Positions 1 to 7,026 of a stretch of DNA of 22,661 nt are shown piece after piece; position 1 is the first letter of the stretch; each line of letters starts with the position of its first letter. A model generated the notes under the pieces. It was not told where the DNA came from, ran no database searches, and worked only from the letters and a program-made list of their open reading frames with translations. The position numbers were made by a program, and so were the translations under genes. Source of the DNA: Thermoplasmata archaeon (GTDB lineage Archaea; Thermoplasmatota; Thermoplasmata; Lutacidiplasmatales; UBA184); assembly GCA_021798415.1 (NCBI GenBank), contig JAJZGO010000014.1, positions 1-22,661 of the forward strand, given 5' to 3'.

Positions 1-334
1 CGCGCAGCGCGTGATCCTGACCCCCGGCACAAGGATCGCCGACGTCTACCACAAGACCGAGGTCTGGGAGCGCCACCGGCACCGCTACGAGATCAACCCG
101 AAGTACCTCGAGCGGTTCCGCGAAACGGGGCTCGTCGTCACCGGCTCCGCCGTCGACGGCCGGGTGGAGGTCCTCGAAGTGCCGGGCCATCCGTTCTTCG
201 TCGGAGTCCAGTACCATCCCGAGTTCCTCTCCCGGCCCGAGGCGCCCCACCCGCTCTACCTCGCCTTAGTGCGGGCCGCGCTCGCCCGCAAGGAGGTCGC
301 GACCCCTGTCGGCGTCCCGCCGGCTCTCGCGTGA
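1..334 (+). CDS. pyrG: CTP synthase, C-terminal end (partial)
   Basis: This is the last ~110 residues of CTP synthase, which aminates UTP to CTP using glutamine-derived ammonia. The gene enters from the left edge; the first full codon is at base 2. What remains is the end of the class I glutamine amidotransferase domain. It shows the RHRHRYE segment and the GVQYHPEFLSRP motif, with the His (215-217) and Glu (221-223) of the Cys-His-Glu triad; the nucleophilic Cys lies outside the window. The stop is TGA at 332-334. The last 29 bases appear to be shared with the start of aspS, and the C-terminal tail (ARKEVATPVGVPP) doubles as the ribosome-binding region of that gene. The family assignment is secure from the motif order; only completeness is unknown. 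Confidence 0.96.
   Translation, partial: AQRVILTPGTRIADVYHKTEVWERHRHRYEINPKYLERFRETGLVVTGSAVDGRVEVLEVPGHPFFVGVQYHPEFLSRPEAPHPLYLALVRAALARKEVATPVGVPPALA
291..308 (+). promoter_or_regulatory. Shine-Dalgarno AGGAGGT and CTG start of aspS
   Basis: AGGAGGT (291-297) is a full match to the anti-SD and sits 8 nt before a CTG codon at 306. In this frame a stop (TAG, 267-269) lies upstream. There is no ATG, GTG or TTG between it and the GTG at 438, which would remove about 44 residues of conserved fold. CTG is therefore the only plausible initiator. The site lies inside pyrG. Confidence 0.65.
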
Positions 335-1616
335 GCTTCTCGAGCTCGACGGCGAGGTCGTCCGCATCGCCGGCCATCTCGAGGAGTACCGCGCGCTCGG
401 GGGCGTCGCCTTCGCCCTCGTTCGCGACGGGAGCGGAGTGACCCAGGTCACTCTCAAGAAGGGGTCGACCGACCCGGCGCTCTTCGCGCTCTTCGCCGAG
501 CTCCCACGGGAATCGGTCGTCTCGGTCGACGGCGTCGTGCGCCGCAGCGAGAAGTCCCAGCGGGGAGTCGAGGTCTCCCCGAGCGCGGCGACCGTCCTCG
601 GCCGGGCGGAGGTCCCGCTCCCGCTCGGGGTCGTCGACAAGGTCGGCGTCGAGCTCGACACCCGGCTCAACCACCGGGTCCTCGACCTGCGCAAGCCGGC
701 CGTGCGGGCGATCTTCGAGCTGCGGACGAGCCTGCTCGCGGGGTTCCGGGCGGCCTTCCTGCACCGGGGGTTCCTCGAGGTCGAGACCCCGAAGATCCTC
801 CGCCAGGGGGCGGAGGGAGGTGCGACGCTCTTCCGCGTCGACTACTTCGACACGCCGGCCTACCTCGCGCAGAGCCCCCAGCTCTACAAGCAGATGCTCA
901 TCTCCGCCGGCTTCGAGCGGGTGTTCGAGATCGCCCCCGCGTTCCGGGCCGAACCGTCGGACACGGTCCGCCACCTCACCGAGTTCACCAGCCTCGACGC
1001 CGAGGTCGGCTACCTGGACGGTCCGGAGGAGCTTCGGACGATCCTCGAAGAGCTGATCGTCGAGACGCTCGCGTACGTCCGGCACGACCTCGTCGAGCGA
1101 CGCAACCCCCTGGCGGAGCGGATCCCCGAAGCGTCGGCGCCGTTCCCGCGGGTCCCCTTCGCGGTCTGCGAGGAGTGGCTCGGGCGGCCGGGCGCCGAAC
1201 GGGACCTCGGCGCGGAGGACGAAAAGGCGATCGGAGCGCGCGCCGAGCGGGAGTACGGCTCGGCGTTCTACTTCATCACCGACTACCCAACGGCGGTCAA
1301 AGCGACGACGTTCTACGCGATGCGCCAGGAGGCGAACCCTCGTCTCACGCACTACTCCGACCTCGACTTCCGGGGCCTCGAGATCATGAGCGGAGGATTG
1401 CGGGAGCACCGGCTCGACCGTCTCGTCGAGAACCTGAAGGAAGCGGGGCTCTCCCCCGAGAGCTTCTCGGCGTACCTCGAGGCGTTCCGGTACGGCATGC
1501 CCCCGCACGGCGGCTTCGCGGTCGGGGTCGACCGGATCGTCCAGGCGCTCGCAGGGCTCTCCAATATACGGGAGGCCCGTCTGTTCCCGCGGGACCGGTA
1601 CCGCCTGGACCCGTAG
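306..1616 (+). CDS. aspS: Aspartyl-tRNA synthetase (archaeal type), CTG start
   Basis: Class IIb aminoacyl-tRNA synthetase that charges tRNA(Asp), about 436 residues, the usual length of the compact archaeal/eukaryotic form without the bacterial GAD insert. Residues ~15-100 form the OB-fold anticodon-binding domain (VVRIAGH, LGGVAFALVRDGSGVTQVT). The catalytic core follows, with the AQSPQLYKQ segment, motif 2 (FRAE at ~213-216 and RHLTEF) and motif 3 (GGFAVGVDR, residues 402-410). The C-terminus FPRDRYRLDP is typical. I place the start at CTG 306: the OB-fold N-terminal strand is encoded upstream of the GTG at 438, and no standard start precedes it. It overlaps pyrG by 29 nt and is followed 13 nt later by mcm, so co-transcription is likely. 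Whether it discriminates tRNA(Asp) from tRNA(Asn) cannot be decided here. Confidence 0.93.
   Translation: MSASRRLSRELLELDGEVVRIAGHLEEYRALGGVAFALVRDGSGVTQVTLKKGSTDPALFALFAELPRESVVSVDGVVRRSEKSQRGVEVSPSAATVLGRAEVPLPLGVVDKVGVELDTRLNHRVLDLRKPAVRAIFELRTSLLAGFRAAFLHRGFLEVETPKILRQGAEGGATLFRVDYFDTPAYLAQSPQLYKQMLISAGFERVFEIAPAFRAEPSDTVRHLTEFTSLDAEVGYLDGPEELRTILEELIVETLAYVRHDLVERRNPLAERIPEASAPFPRVPFAVCEEWLGRPGAERDLGAEDEKAIGARAEREYGSAFYFITDYPTAVKATTFYAMRQEANPRLTHYSDLDFRGLEIMSGGLREHRLDRLVENLKEAGLSPESFSAYLEAFRYGMPPHGGFAVGVDRIVQALAGLSNIREARLFPRDRYRLDP
1562..1569 (+). promoter_or_regulatory. Possible internal TATA box before mcm
   Basis: CAATATAC interrupts GC-rich aspS coding sequence. It uses AAT and ATA codons where the surrounding genes use AAC and ATC almost exclusively. 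A transcript starting ~27 nt downstream would have a leader of ~37 nt before the mcm ATG. This could be an internal promoter, but no BRE-like element is evident and aspS-mcm read-through is equally possible. Confidence 0.3.
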
Positions 1617-1629
1617 GGGGGAATCGCGC

Positions 1630-3741
1630 ATGGCCGCCGTCAAGAGGACGCTTCCCGCTCCGCCCGAGCTCCAGAGCCGCTGGGCGGCGGTCCTCGAGGA
1701 AGCCGGCTTAAGGCCCCGGATCCTCCAGCTCCACGACCGGTTCCCCGAGGAACGCTCGCTCGAGGTCGCTTTCTCCCACCTCGACAGCGCCGACACGGCC
1801 CTCGCCGACATCCTCCTCGAGCGGCCGGAGGAGGTCCTCGGGGCGGGTCTGCGCGCGATGCGCGAGCTATTGCCCGTCGCCGGGCCCGAGGCCGACGGCC
1901 TCCGCCTCAGGGTCGTCGGGCTCCCGGCGACCGCCCACCGGATCATTCGCGCGATCCGAGAGACCGACCTCAACCGGTTCGTGGCGATCGACGCGGTCGT
2001 CCGCCGGGCGAGCGAGGTCCGGCCGCAGATCCGGGACGCGGTGTTCGAATGCGTCGCGTGCCGCACGAAGTTCCACGAACCCCAGGACGAATCGTCGCTC
2101 GTCTTCCGCGAGCCGCTCGAATGCCCCGAATCCCAGGGAGGATGCGGCAAGACCCAGGGGCGGACGCGCTTCCGCCTCGTCGCGGAGGAGTCGACGTACG
2201 TCGACGCCCAGCGGATCGAGATCCAGGAGCACCCCGAGACGCTCCGCCACGGGGCCCACCCCCAGGGGCTGACGGTCCTCCTCACCGAGGACCTCGCGGG
2301 CAAGGTCCTGCCGGGGAACCGCGTCGTCCTCAACGGCGTCCTCAAGAGCTTCCAGCGGGCCAGCGCGTCGCGCGGCGGGATCGTGCGCAACACCACGTTC
2401 GACCTCCTCGTCCTCGGCAATTCGGTCGAGTCGAAGGTCCGGGAGTACGACGAGATCGAGATCTCCCCGGAGGAGACCGCGTTCATCCAGTCGTTCCGAG
2501 GCGACCTCAAGGTCGTCGACAAGATCGTCGCGTCGCTCGCCCCGACCATCAAGGGGATGGAGGAGGAGAAGGAGGCGATCGCGCTCCAGCTCTTTGGCGG
2601 GGTCGAAAAGCGACACTCCGATGGGGTCCGGGTCCGCGGGGACATCCACGCCCTGATCGTCGGGGACCCGGGGACGGCGAAGAGCCAGCTTCTGCGCTAC
2701 ATCGCGGACGTCGCCCCTCGGGGCATCTACACGAGCGGCAAGGGGGCGACCGCGGCCGGCCTCACCGCCGCCGCCGTGAAGGACGACTTCGCGGGCGGCC
2801 GTTGGGTCCTCGAGGCCGGCATGCTCGTCCTCGCCGACGGGGGGATGGCGATCATCGACGAGCTCGACAAGATGAGCCCCGAGGACCGCTCGGCGATGCA
2901 CGAGGCCCTCGAGCAGCAGACCGTCTCGATCGCGAAAGCCGGCATCACCTCGACGCTGAACGCCCGGTGCCCGGTCCTCGCGGCCGCGAACCCGAAGTGG
3001 GGTCGGTTCACGAGCGACCGGACGATCGCCGAGCAGATCGACCTGCCGCCGACGCTCCTGTCGCGGTTCGACGTCATCTTCTCGATCAAGGACCTCCCCG
3101 ACCAGGTCCGCGACCGGAGCCTCGCGAACCGGATCCTCGCCTCCCACCGCGACGTCGCGAGCGAGGACCCGGCCGGTCGGGGGACCGAGGAGGCCCCCTT
3201 CGGTCCGGAGCTCCTCAAGAAGTACATCGCCTACGCCCGGCAGAACGTCCGGCCGTCGCTGAGCCAGGAGGCGCTCGACGCGCTCGAGGATTTCTACGTC
3301 CGCGTCCGCCGCTCCGGCGAGGAACCGAACTCCCCGGTGCCGATCACCGCCCGCCAGCTCGAGGCCCTCGTCCGATTGAGCGAGGCCGCGGCGCGCGCCC
3401 GCCTCGTGCCGATGGTCGAGGTCGAGGACGCCCGGCGCGCGATCCGCATCATGGAGAACTTCCTGCGGCGGGTCTCGATGACCGAGGAAGGGAAGCTCGA
3501 CATCGACCTCACCCAGTCCGGCGTGAGCCACAGCCAGCGCGAGAGGCTCGACATCGTGATGCGGCTCATGCGCGAGCTCCAGGACGCCCACGGGGGGTAC
3601 TTCTCCCTCGAGCAGTTCCGCGAGTCGGCCGAGCGGGCCGGGATCGCCCTCCCGAAGGCCGAGGCGCTCCTCCAGTCGCTGCGCAACCAGGGCGAGATCA
3701 TCGAGGCCCGCCCGAACCAGCTCCAGCTCGTACGGTTCTAG
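1630..3741 (+). CDS. mcm: Replicative DNA helicase MCM
   Basis: Hexameric 3'-5' helicase that unwinds DNA at the replication fork, 703 residues, the normal length for archaeal MCM. The N-terminal domain carries a zinc ribbon with C141, C144, C165 and C172. An OB-fold region follows (ADVLPGNR-like block reading LAGKVLPGNRVVLNGVL). The AAA+ core has Walker A GDPGTAKS (residues 345-352, K351), Walker B IIDELDKM (D410-E411), sensor 1 in LAAANPKWG, and the arginine finger in LLSRFD (R479). A winged-helix-like C-terminus follows residue ~630. No intein interrupts Walker A, a frequent site in archaeal MCMs. ATG 1630 starts 13 nt after the aspS stop; a weak purine run (GGGGGGAA) lies before it. The stop codon TAG forms part of a 10-bp inverted repeat that frames the next promoter. 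Confidence 0.97.
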   Translation: MAAVKRTLPAPPELQSRWAAVLEEAGLRPRILQLHDRFPEERSLEVAFSHLDSADTALADILLERPEEVLGAGLRAMRELLPVAGPEADGLRLRVVGLPATAHRIIRAIRETDLNRFVAIDAVVRRASEVRPQIRDAVFECVACRTKFHEPQDESSLVFREPLECPESQGGCGKTQGRTRFRLVAEESTYVDAQRIEIQEHPETLRHGAHPQGLTVLLTEDLAGKVLPGNRVVLNGVLKSFQRASASRGGIVRNTTFDLLVLGNSVESKVREYDEIEISPEETAFIQSFRGDLKVVDKIVASLAPTIKGMEEEKEAIALQLFGGVEKRHSDGVRVRGDIHALIVGDPGTAKSQLLRYIADVAPRGIYTSGKGATAAGLTAAAVKDDFAGGRWVLEAGMLVLADGGMAIIDELDKMSPEDRSAMHEALEQQTVSIAKAGITSTLNARCPVLAAANPKWGRFTSDRTIAEQIDLPPTLLSRFDVIFSIKDLPDQVRDRSLANRILASHRDVASEDPAGRGTEEAPFGPELLKKYIAYARQNVRPSLSQEALDALEDFYVRVRRSGEEPNSPVPITARQLEALVRLSEAAARARLVPMVEVEDARRAIRIMENFLRRVSMTEEGKLDIDLTQSGVSHSQRERLDIVMRLMRELQDAHGGYFSLEQFRESAERAGIALPKAEALLQSLRNQGEIIEARPNQLQLVRF

Positions 3742-3784
3742 GGGCGGACGCGGGGCGTACCGTTTATCTGCGGACCGCCCCTAG
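3738..3784 (+). repeat. 10-bp perfect inverted repeat around the DUF424 promoter
   Basis: CTAGGGGCGG (3738-3747) is the exact reverse complement of CCGCCCCTAG (3775-3784), with a 27-nt spacer that contains the TTTATC box. The left arm includes the mcm stop codon. The arrangement could be a 3'-end stem for mcm mRNA or a dyad operator around the promoter. Confidence 0.6.
3761..3770 (+). promoter_or_regulatory. TATA box (box A) of the DUF424-nmd3 unit
   Basis: CGTTTATCTG is an A/T island in the mcm-DUF424 gap, centred ~44 nt before ATG 3809. Predicted transcription start is near 3792, leaving a leader of about 17 nt that still includes the GGAGGA Shine-Dalgarno at 3795-3800. Confidence 0.6.
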
Positions 3785-3808
3785 GAGGCGGGCCGGAGGA
3801 CCGTCCCC

Positions 3809-4126
3809 ATGTCCGACGACGGGATCGTGATGAGAATCCACAAGGTCCGCATGGAGTTCGTGGTCGCGGCGTGCGACGCCGAGCTGGTCGGACGCGACCT
3901 CCCCGTCGGCGACGCCGGCCGCACGGTCCGCATCTCCTCCCAGTTCTACGGCGAGCGCCGGGTCTCGCGGGAAGAGGTCCTCTGGGCCCTGGAGCGGGCC
4001 ACGATCGCGAACCTGCTCGGCGAACGGGTTCTGCGCCTCGCCGAGGAGGGAGGGTTCGTCGCGGCGGGCGGCGCGGGCACGCTCGGCGGGGTCCCGCACG
4101 CCGAGATCTTCTCCGTGACCCGCTAG
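3809..4126 (+). CDS. DUF424 family protein
   Basis: 105 residues, matching the short archaeal DUF424 family in length and pattern. The N-terminal strands read MRIHKVRMEFVVAACD, then AELVGRDL. The core has QFYGERRVS and the helix ATIANLLGERVLRLA, and the family-typical ending is GGVPHAEIF. The function of the family is not established. It is archaea-specific, and here, as I recall for other genomes, it lies next to a translation or ribosome-assembly gene (nmd3, 23 nt downstream), hinting at an RNA or ribosome-related role. ATG 3809 is chosen because GGAGGA sits 8 nt before it; an in-frame ATG at 3830 would match the core family start (MRIHKV) and is the alternative. It is likely to be the first gene of a unit with nmd3. 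Confidence 0.85.
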   Translation: MSDDGIVMRIHKVRMEFVVAACDAELVGRDLPVGDAGRTVRISSQFYGERRVSREEVLWALERATIANLLGERVLRLAEEGGFVAAGGAGTLGGVPHAEIFSVTR

Positions 4127-4149
4127 CACGGTCGCCGGGGGGGGCAGCG

Positions 4150-4926
4150 ATGGCCGACGGGGAATTCTGCGTGGTCTGCGGGGCGACCGGCCGACCGCTC
4201 GTCGAGGGGCTCTGCAGCGAGTGCGCCGCGGACCGCGAGGTGCTCGTCGCGGCGCCCCGGCACGGAGCCGTCACGATCTGCCCGCATTGCGGAGCCCGGG
4301 AGGTAAGGGCCCACTGGGAACGCGCCGGAACGGGCCGCGTCCTCGACGCGGAAGACCTCGCGCCGTTCCTCGAGATCCACCCCGAGGCGGGGATCCGGCA
4401 GATCGACTGGGAGGAGACGGAAGCGACCGCCAACGTCCGCAAGCTTGTCGGACGGGCGGCGGTCGTCTTCCGGGGCGCCCGACGGGACGTCGAGGTGCCC
4501 CTCACGGTCCGGGTCGTCTCGCGGTCCTGCCCCGAGTGCAGCCGCAAGAGCGGGCGGTACTACACCGCGATCGTCCAGTTGCGGGGCGACGCCGGCCGCT
4601 CGAACGAGCGCCCCCCCGCCCTTCGCAGCCGCTTGGACGGCCGATGGACCGAGATCCTTCGCGATGCGCGCCCCGAGTGGCGCCGGGCGCTCTCCTGGCG
4701 GGAGGAGCTCCCCGAGGGATGGGACTTCTACTTCACCGAAACGCTCCCCGCGCGCGCGATCGCCCGCCTCGCCAAGCAACGGTTCGGCGCCTCCCTGAAG
4801 GAGTCGGCGAGCCTCTTCGGCCGAAAGGACGGCCACGACGTCTACCGGGTGACGTTTTGCGTACGGTTCCCGCGCCCGCCGGCCGGCCCGCGGGCCGGAC
4901 CCGACCCGCCGACAGTGGAACAATAG
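4150..4926 (+). CDS. NMD3 family protein
   Basis: 258 residues. In eukaryotes NMD3 is the adaptor for nuclear export of the 60S subunit. Archaeal homologues keep the N-terminal zinc region and presumably act on the large ribosomal subunit. Four CxxC pairs are visible: C7/C10 and C22/C25, then C44/C47 and C127/C130, giving two tetra-Cys zinc sites, the classic NMD3 layout. The segment FTETLPARAIARLAKQRFGASLKES is the conserved C-terminal core, cut here to short pieces such as RFGASLKESASLFGRKDG. ATG 4150 lies 23 nt after the DUF424 stop, so the two are probably co-transcribed. A proline/glycine-rich tail (PAGPRAGPDPP) is encoded by a 16-nt GC palindrome near the stop. Confidence 0.9.
   Translation: MADGEFCVVCGATGRPLVEGLCSECAADREVLVAAPRHGAVTICPHCGAREVRAHWERAGTGRVLDAEDLAPFLEIHPEAGIRQIDWEETEATANVRKLVGRAAVVFRGARRDVEVPLTVRVVSRSCPECSRKSGRYYTAIVQLRGDAGRSNERPPALRSRLDGRWTEILRDARPEWRRALSWREELPEGWDFYFTETLPARAIARLAKQRFGASLKESASLFGRKDGHDVYRVTFCVRFPRPPAGPRAGPDPPTVEQ
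4883..4898. repeat. 16-nt perfect palindrome at the 3' end of nmd3
   Basis: CCGGCCCGCGGGCCGG is self-complementary and ends 28 nt before the end of the nmd3 stop codon. It could fold into a stable stem at the 3' end of the transcript. No T-run follows it, so terminator function is uncertain. Confidence 0.4.
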
Positions 4927-4935
4927 CCTTAAGAG
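4926..4935 (+). promoter_or_regulatory. TATA-like box of sepF-pepA
   Basis: GCCTTAAGAG overlaps the nmd3 stop and is centred ~47 nt before ATG 4978. The predicted leader of ~20 nt contains a short stem (TCCCG 4943-4947 with CGGGA 4956-4960). It resembles the cdc48 box (CTTTAAG). Evidence is positional only. Confidence 0.45.
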
Positions 4936-4977
4936 TCGAATCTCCCGTCGCGCGTCGGGAAGCGGGGGCGCAATTCC

Positions 4978-5358
4978 ATGATGAAGAAGAGCGGGATTCT
5001 CCGGCGGCATCACGGGTCGGACACGTTGGAAGAGGGGACGTTCCTCGACCTCGGCACCATGCAGTTCGAGGACGAGGCGGGCGCGCTCGCCGGCACCAAG
5101 GGGACGGTCCGCCTCGCCGAGATCCTCCGGTTCGAGGACCTGCACCAGGTGACGAAACTCGCGTACCAGGGCGATGTCGTCCTGCTCGACTACACCTCGA
5201 TCGCCAACGACCAGATCGCCGTCAAGCGGATGAGCGTGGACCTGAAGAACGTCGCCAAGGACACGGGCGGGGACGTCGCCGGGATCGCGAAGAACCTTCT
5301 CGCGATCACACCGGCGGGCATCCGCATCGACCGGCAGAAGATCCGCCCCTCGTTCTAG
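4978..5358 (+). CDS. sepF: SepF-like cell division protein (archaeal SepF)
   Basis: 126 residues. Archaeal SepF is a membrane-associated anchor for FtsZ rings and is essential where it has been studied. The core SepF/DUF552 fold is recognisable from residue ~22: TFLDLGTM, then VRLAEILRFEDLHQV, YQGDVVLLDYTSI, a helix with RMSVDLKNVAKDTGGDVAGI, and the ending LLAITPAGIRIDR. GGDVAGI and the closing PxGIxI are the typical late strands. The first ~15 residues (MMKKSGILRRHHGSD) are basic and could act as the membrane-targeting segment, though they are less hydrophobic than most. Tandem ATG codons (4978, 4981) both fit. pepA follows after 12 nt. No ftsZ is in the window. The fold assignment is good; the role in division is from family knowledge. 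Confidence 0.85.
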   Translation: MMKKSGILRRHHGSDTLEEGTFLDLGTMQFEDEAGALAGTKGTVRLAEILRFEDLHQVTKLAYQGDVVLLDYTSIANDQIAVKRMSVDLKNVAKDTGGDVAGIAKNLLAITPAGIRIDRQKIRPSF

Positions 5359-5370
5359 AGGGGACGGGCG

Positions 5371-6900
5371 ATGAAGGTCCAGACGGACCGTCGCGACGCG
5401 CTCGCGGCGGTCGCCGATGCCGCCGCCTCCGGCGTCTTCGAGCGCGGCGAGAAGGACGACACGTTCCCTCGCTCGCTCGGAAAGGAGGACGAGGGGACCG
5501 GCGGGGCCCTCAAGGCCGCGTGGGAGCGAAAGGAGGTCCGCGGGAAGCGCAAGGAGCTCACGGTCTTTCATCGCCCCGACGGCCGGGGCCGGGTCGTGCT
5601 CGTCGGGCTCGGCCCGCGGGCCCGGTTCGACGCCGAGACCGTCCGCCGGGCGGCGGCCGAGGTCGTGAGGTCGCTGCGGGGAAAAGGGGCCCGGACGCTC
5701 TCGTTCCGGCTCGCCTCGTTCGTCGCGGACGCCGTGGGCGCCGAGGCGTCCGCGCGGGCCCTCATCGACGGGGCCGTCCTCGGTGGCTACGAGTTCTCGA
5801 AGTACAAGTCGCGCTCGGAGGGCGGGGTCGAGGAAGCGACCGTCCACCTCGGGGAGGAGCACGGCCGCGACGAGGCGGCGCTCAAGAAGGCGGTCGCCGA
5901 GCAGTCCGAGATCGCCGAAACGGTCGTCTGGACGCGGGAGATCGCGAACCTCCCCGCCGACACGGCGACCCCCGAACGCCTCGCCGAGGAGGCGCGGGCG
6001 CTCGGCAAGGAGGTCGGGCTCAAGGTCACGGTCTTCGACGAGAAGGCGCTCGCGGAGATGCGCTGCGGCGGCATCCTCGCGGTCGGCCAGGGGTCGGTCC
6101 ACCCGCCCCGGATGATCGTCCTCGAGTACCCCGGGGGCGCGAAGCGCGGTCGCACGATCGCCGTCGTCGGGAAGGGGATCACGTTCGACTCGGGCGGGAT
6201 CTCGATCAAGCCCGGGCTCGCGATGCAGAACATGAAGTTCGACAAGTCGGGCGCCGTCGCGGTGCTCGGCATCCTGCGGGCGGCGGCGACGCTCAAGGTC
6301 GCGCCCCGGGTCATCGGCGTCCTCTGCGCCTCGGAGAACCTCCCGAGCGGCTCCGCGTACCGGCCGGGCGACGTCGTGCGGACGTTCAACGGCAAGACGA
6401 TCGAGGTCATCAACACCGACGCCGAGGGTCGGGTCGTCCTCTCGGACGGGCTCGGGTACGTCGTCCAGCACTACCGTCCGGACGAAGTGATCGACCTCGC
6501 GACGCTCACCGGCGCCCAGGTGGTCGCGCTCGGCGACGACACCGCGGGACTCGTTTCGAACGACGACAAGCTCGCCCAGAGCCTTCTCGCCGCCTCCCTG
6601 GCGACGGGCGAGCCCGTGTGGAGGATGCCGCTCACCGACTACCATCGCGAGCTCGTGAAGAGCGATATCGCGGACGTGCGGAACTCGATCGAGATCCCGG
6701 TCGCCGGGATGCTCACCGCGGCCGCGTTCCTCGAGACGTTCGTCGGCCCCGGGACCGCGTGGGCGCACCTCGACATCGCCGGCGCGTCCTACACGACCCC
6801 CGCGACCCGAAAGTACCAGCCCGCGTACCAGAACGTCGGCGCGACCGCCTTCGGCGTCCGACTGGTCGTGCGGCACCTCATGGCGTCCGCCCGGTCGTGA
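5371..6900 (+). CDS. pepA: Leucyl aminopeptidase (peptidase family M17)
   Basis: Cytosolic di-metal aminopeptidase that removes N-terminal residues, 509 residues, the usual size for M17. The N-terminal regulatory domain covers ~1-200. The C-terminal catalytic domain shows the signature NTDAEGR (348-354). Metal ligands by alignment with E. coli PepA are K268 and D273 (GKGITFDSGG), D291 (FDKSGA), D350 and E352, and the catalytic Arg is R354, so the site is intact. The family also includes DNA-binding regulators in bacteria, but nothing here points to that. ATG 5371 lies 12 nt after the sepF stop, so it is most likely co-transcribed with it. Its 3' end faces the herA-type gene across a 126-nt gap with no gene in it. 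Confidence 0.96.
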   Translation: MKVQTDRRDALAAVADAAASGVFERGEKDDTFPRSLGKEDEGTGGALKAAWERKEVRGKRKELTVFHRPDGRGRVVLVGLGPRARFDAETVRRAAAEVVRSLRGKGARTLSFRLASFVADAVGAEASARALIDGAVLGGYEFSKYKSRSEGGVEEATVHLGEEHGRDEAALKKAVAEQSEIAETVVWTREIANLPADTATPERLAEEARALGKEVGLKVTVFDEKALAEMRCGGILAVGQGSVHPPRMIVLEYPGGAKRGRTIAVVGKGITFDSGGISIKPGLAMQNMKFDKSGAVAVLGILRAAATLKVAPRVIGVLCASENLPSGSAYRPGDVVRTFNGKTIEVINTDAEGRVVLSDGLGYVVQHYRPDEVIDLATLTGAQVVALGDDTAGLVSNDDKLAQSLLAASLATGEPVWRMPLTDYHRELVKSDIADVRNSIEIPVAGMLTAAAFLETFVGPGTAWAHLDIAGASYTTPATRKYQPAYQNVGATAFGVRLVVRHLMASARS

Positions 6901-7026
6901 ACGGGCGCGGTCCGGTAGACGCGTCCGGGCCGGCCCTCGGCCACGATCGACGATAGGGCGGAGGTCCGACCCCCGACCCGAGTCCCCGGCCCCGGCTCCG
7001 CGGGCGGACCTGCGACGGCCCGATCT
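6901..7026. other. Convergent intergenic gap
   Basis: 126 nt between the stops of pepA and the HerA-type gene. I see no ORF or RNA gene. GGGCCGGCCC (6927-6936) is a 10-nt palindrome 27 nt after the pepA stop; it might help 3'-end formation. Confidence 0.5.

Noticed and set aside
262..270. CCTTAGT as a promoter for aspS
   Set aside because: It includes a rare TTA codon, but a similar TTA (about 1708, in mcm) has no gene start after it, so the A/T content alone is not convincing.
138..2645. Long open frame antisense to aspS and mcm (835 codons)
   Set aside because: It is a shadow of high-GC coding on the + strand. The sequence is Arg/Ser-rich, has no family motif, and the + strand genes are unambiguous.
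1630..3741. Intein in MCM
   Set aside because: Walker A and neighbouring blocks are contiguous and the length is normal.
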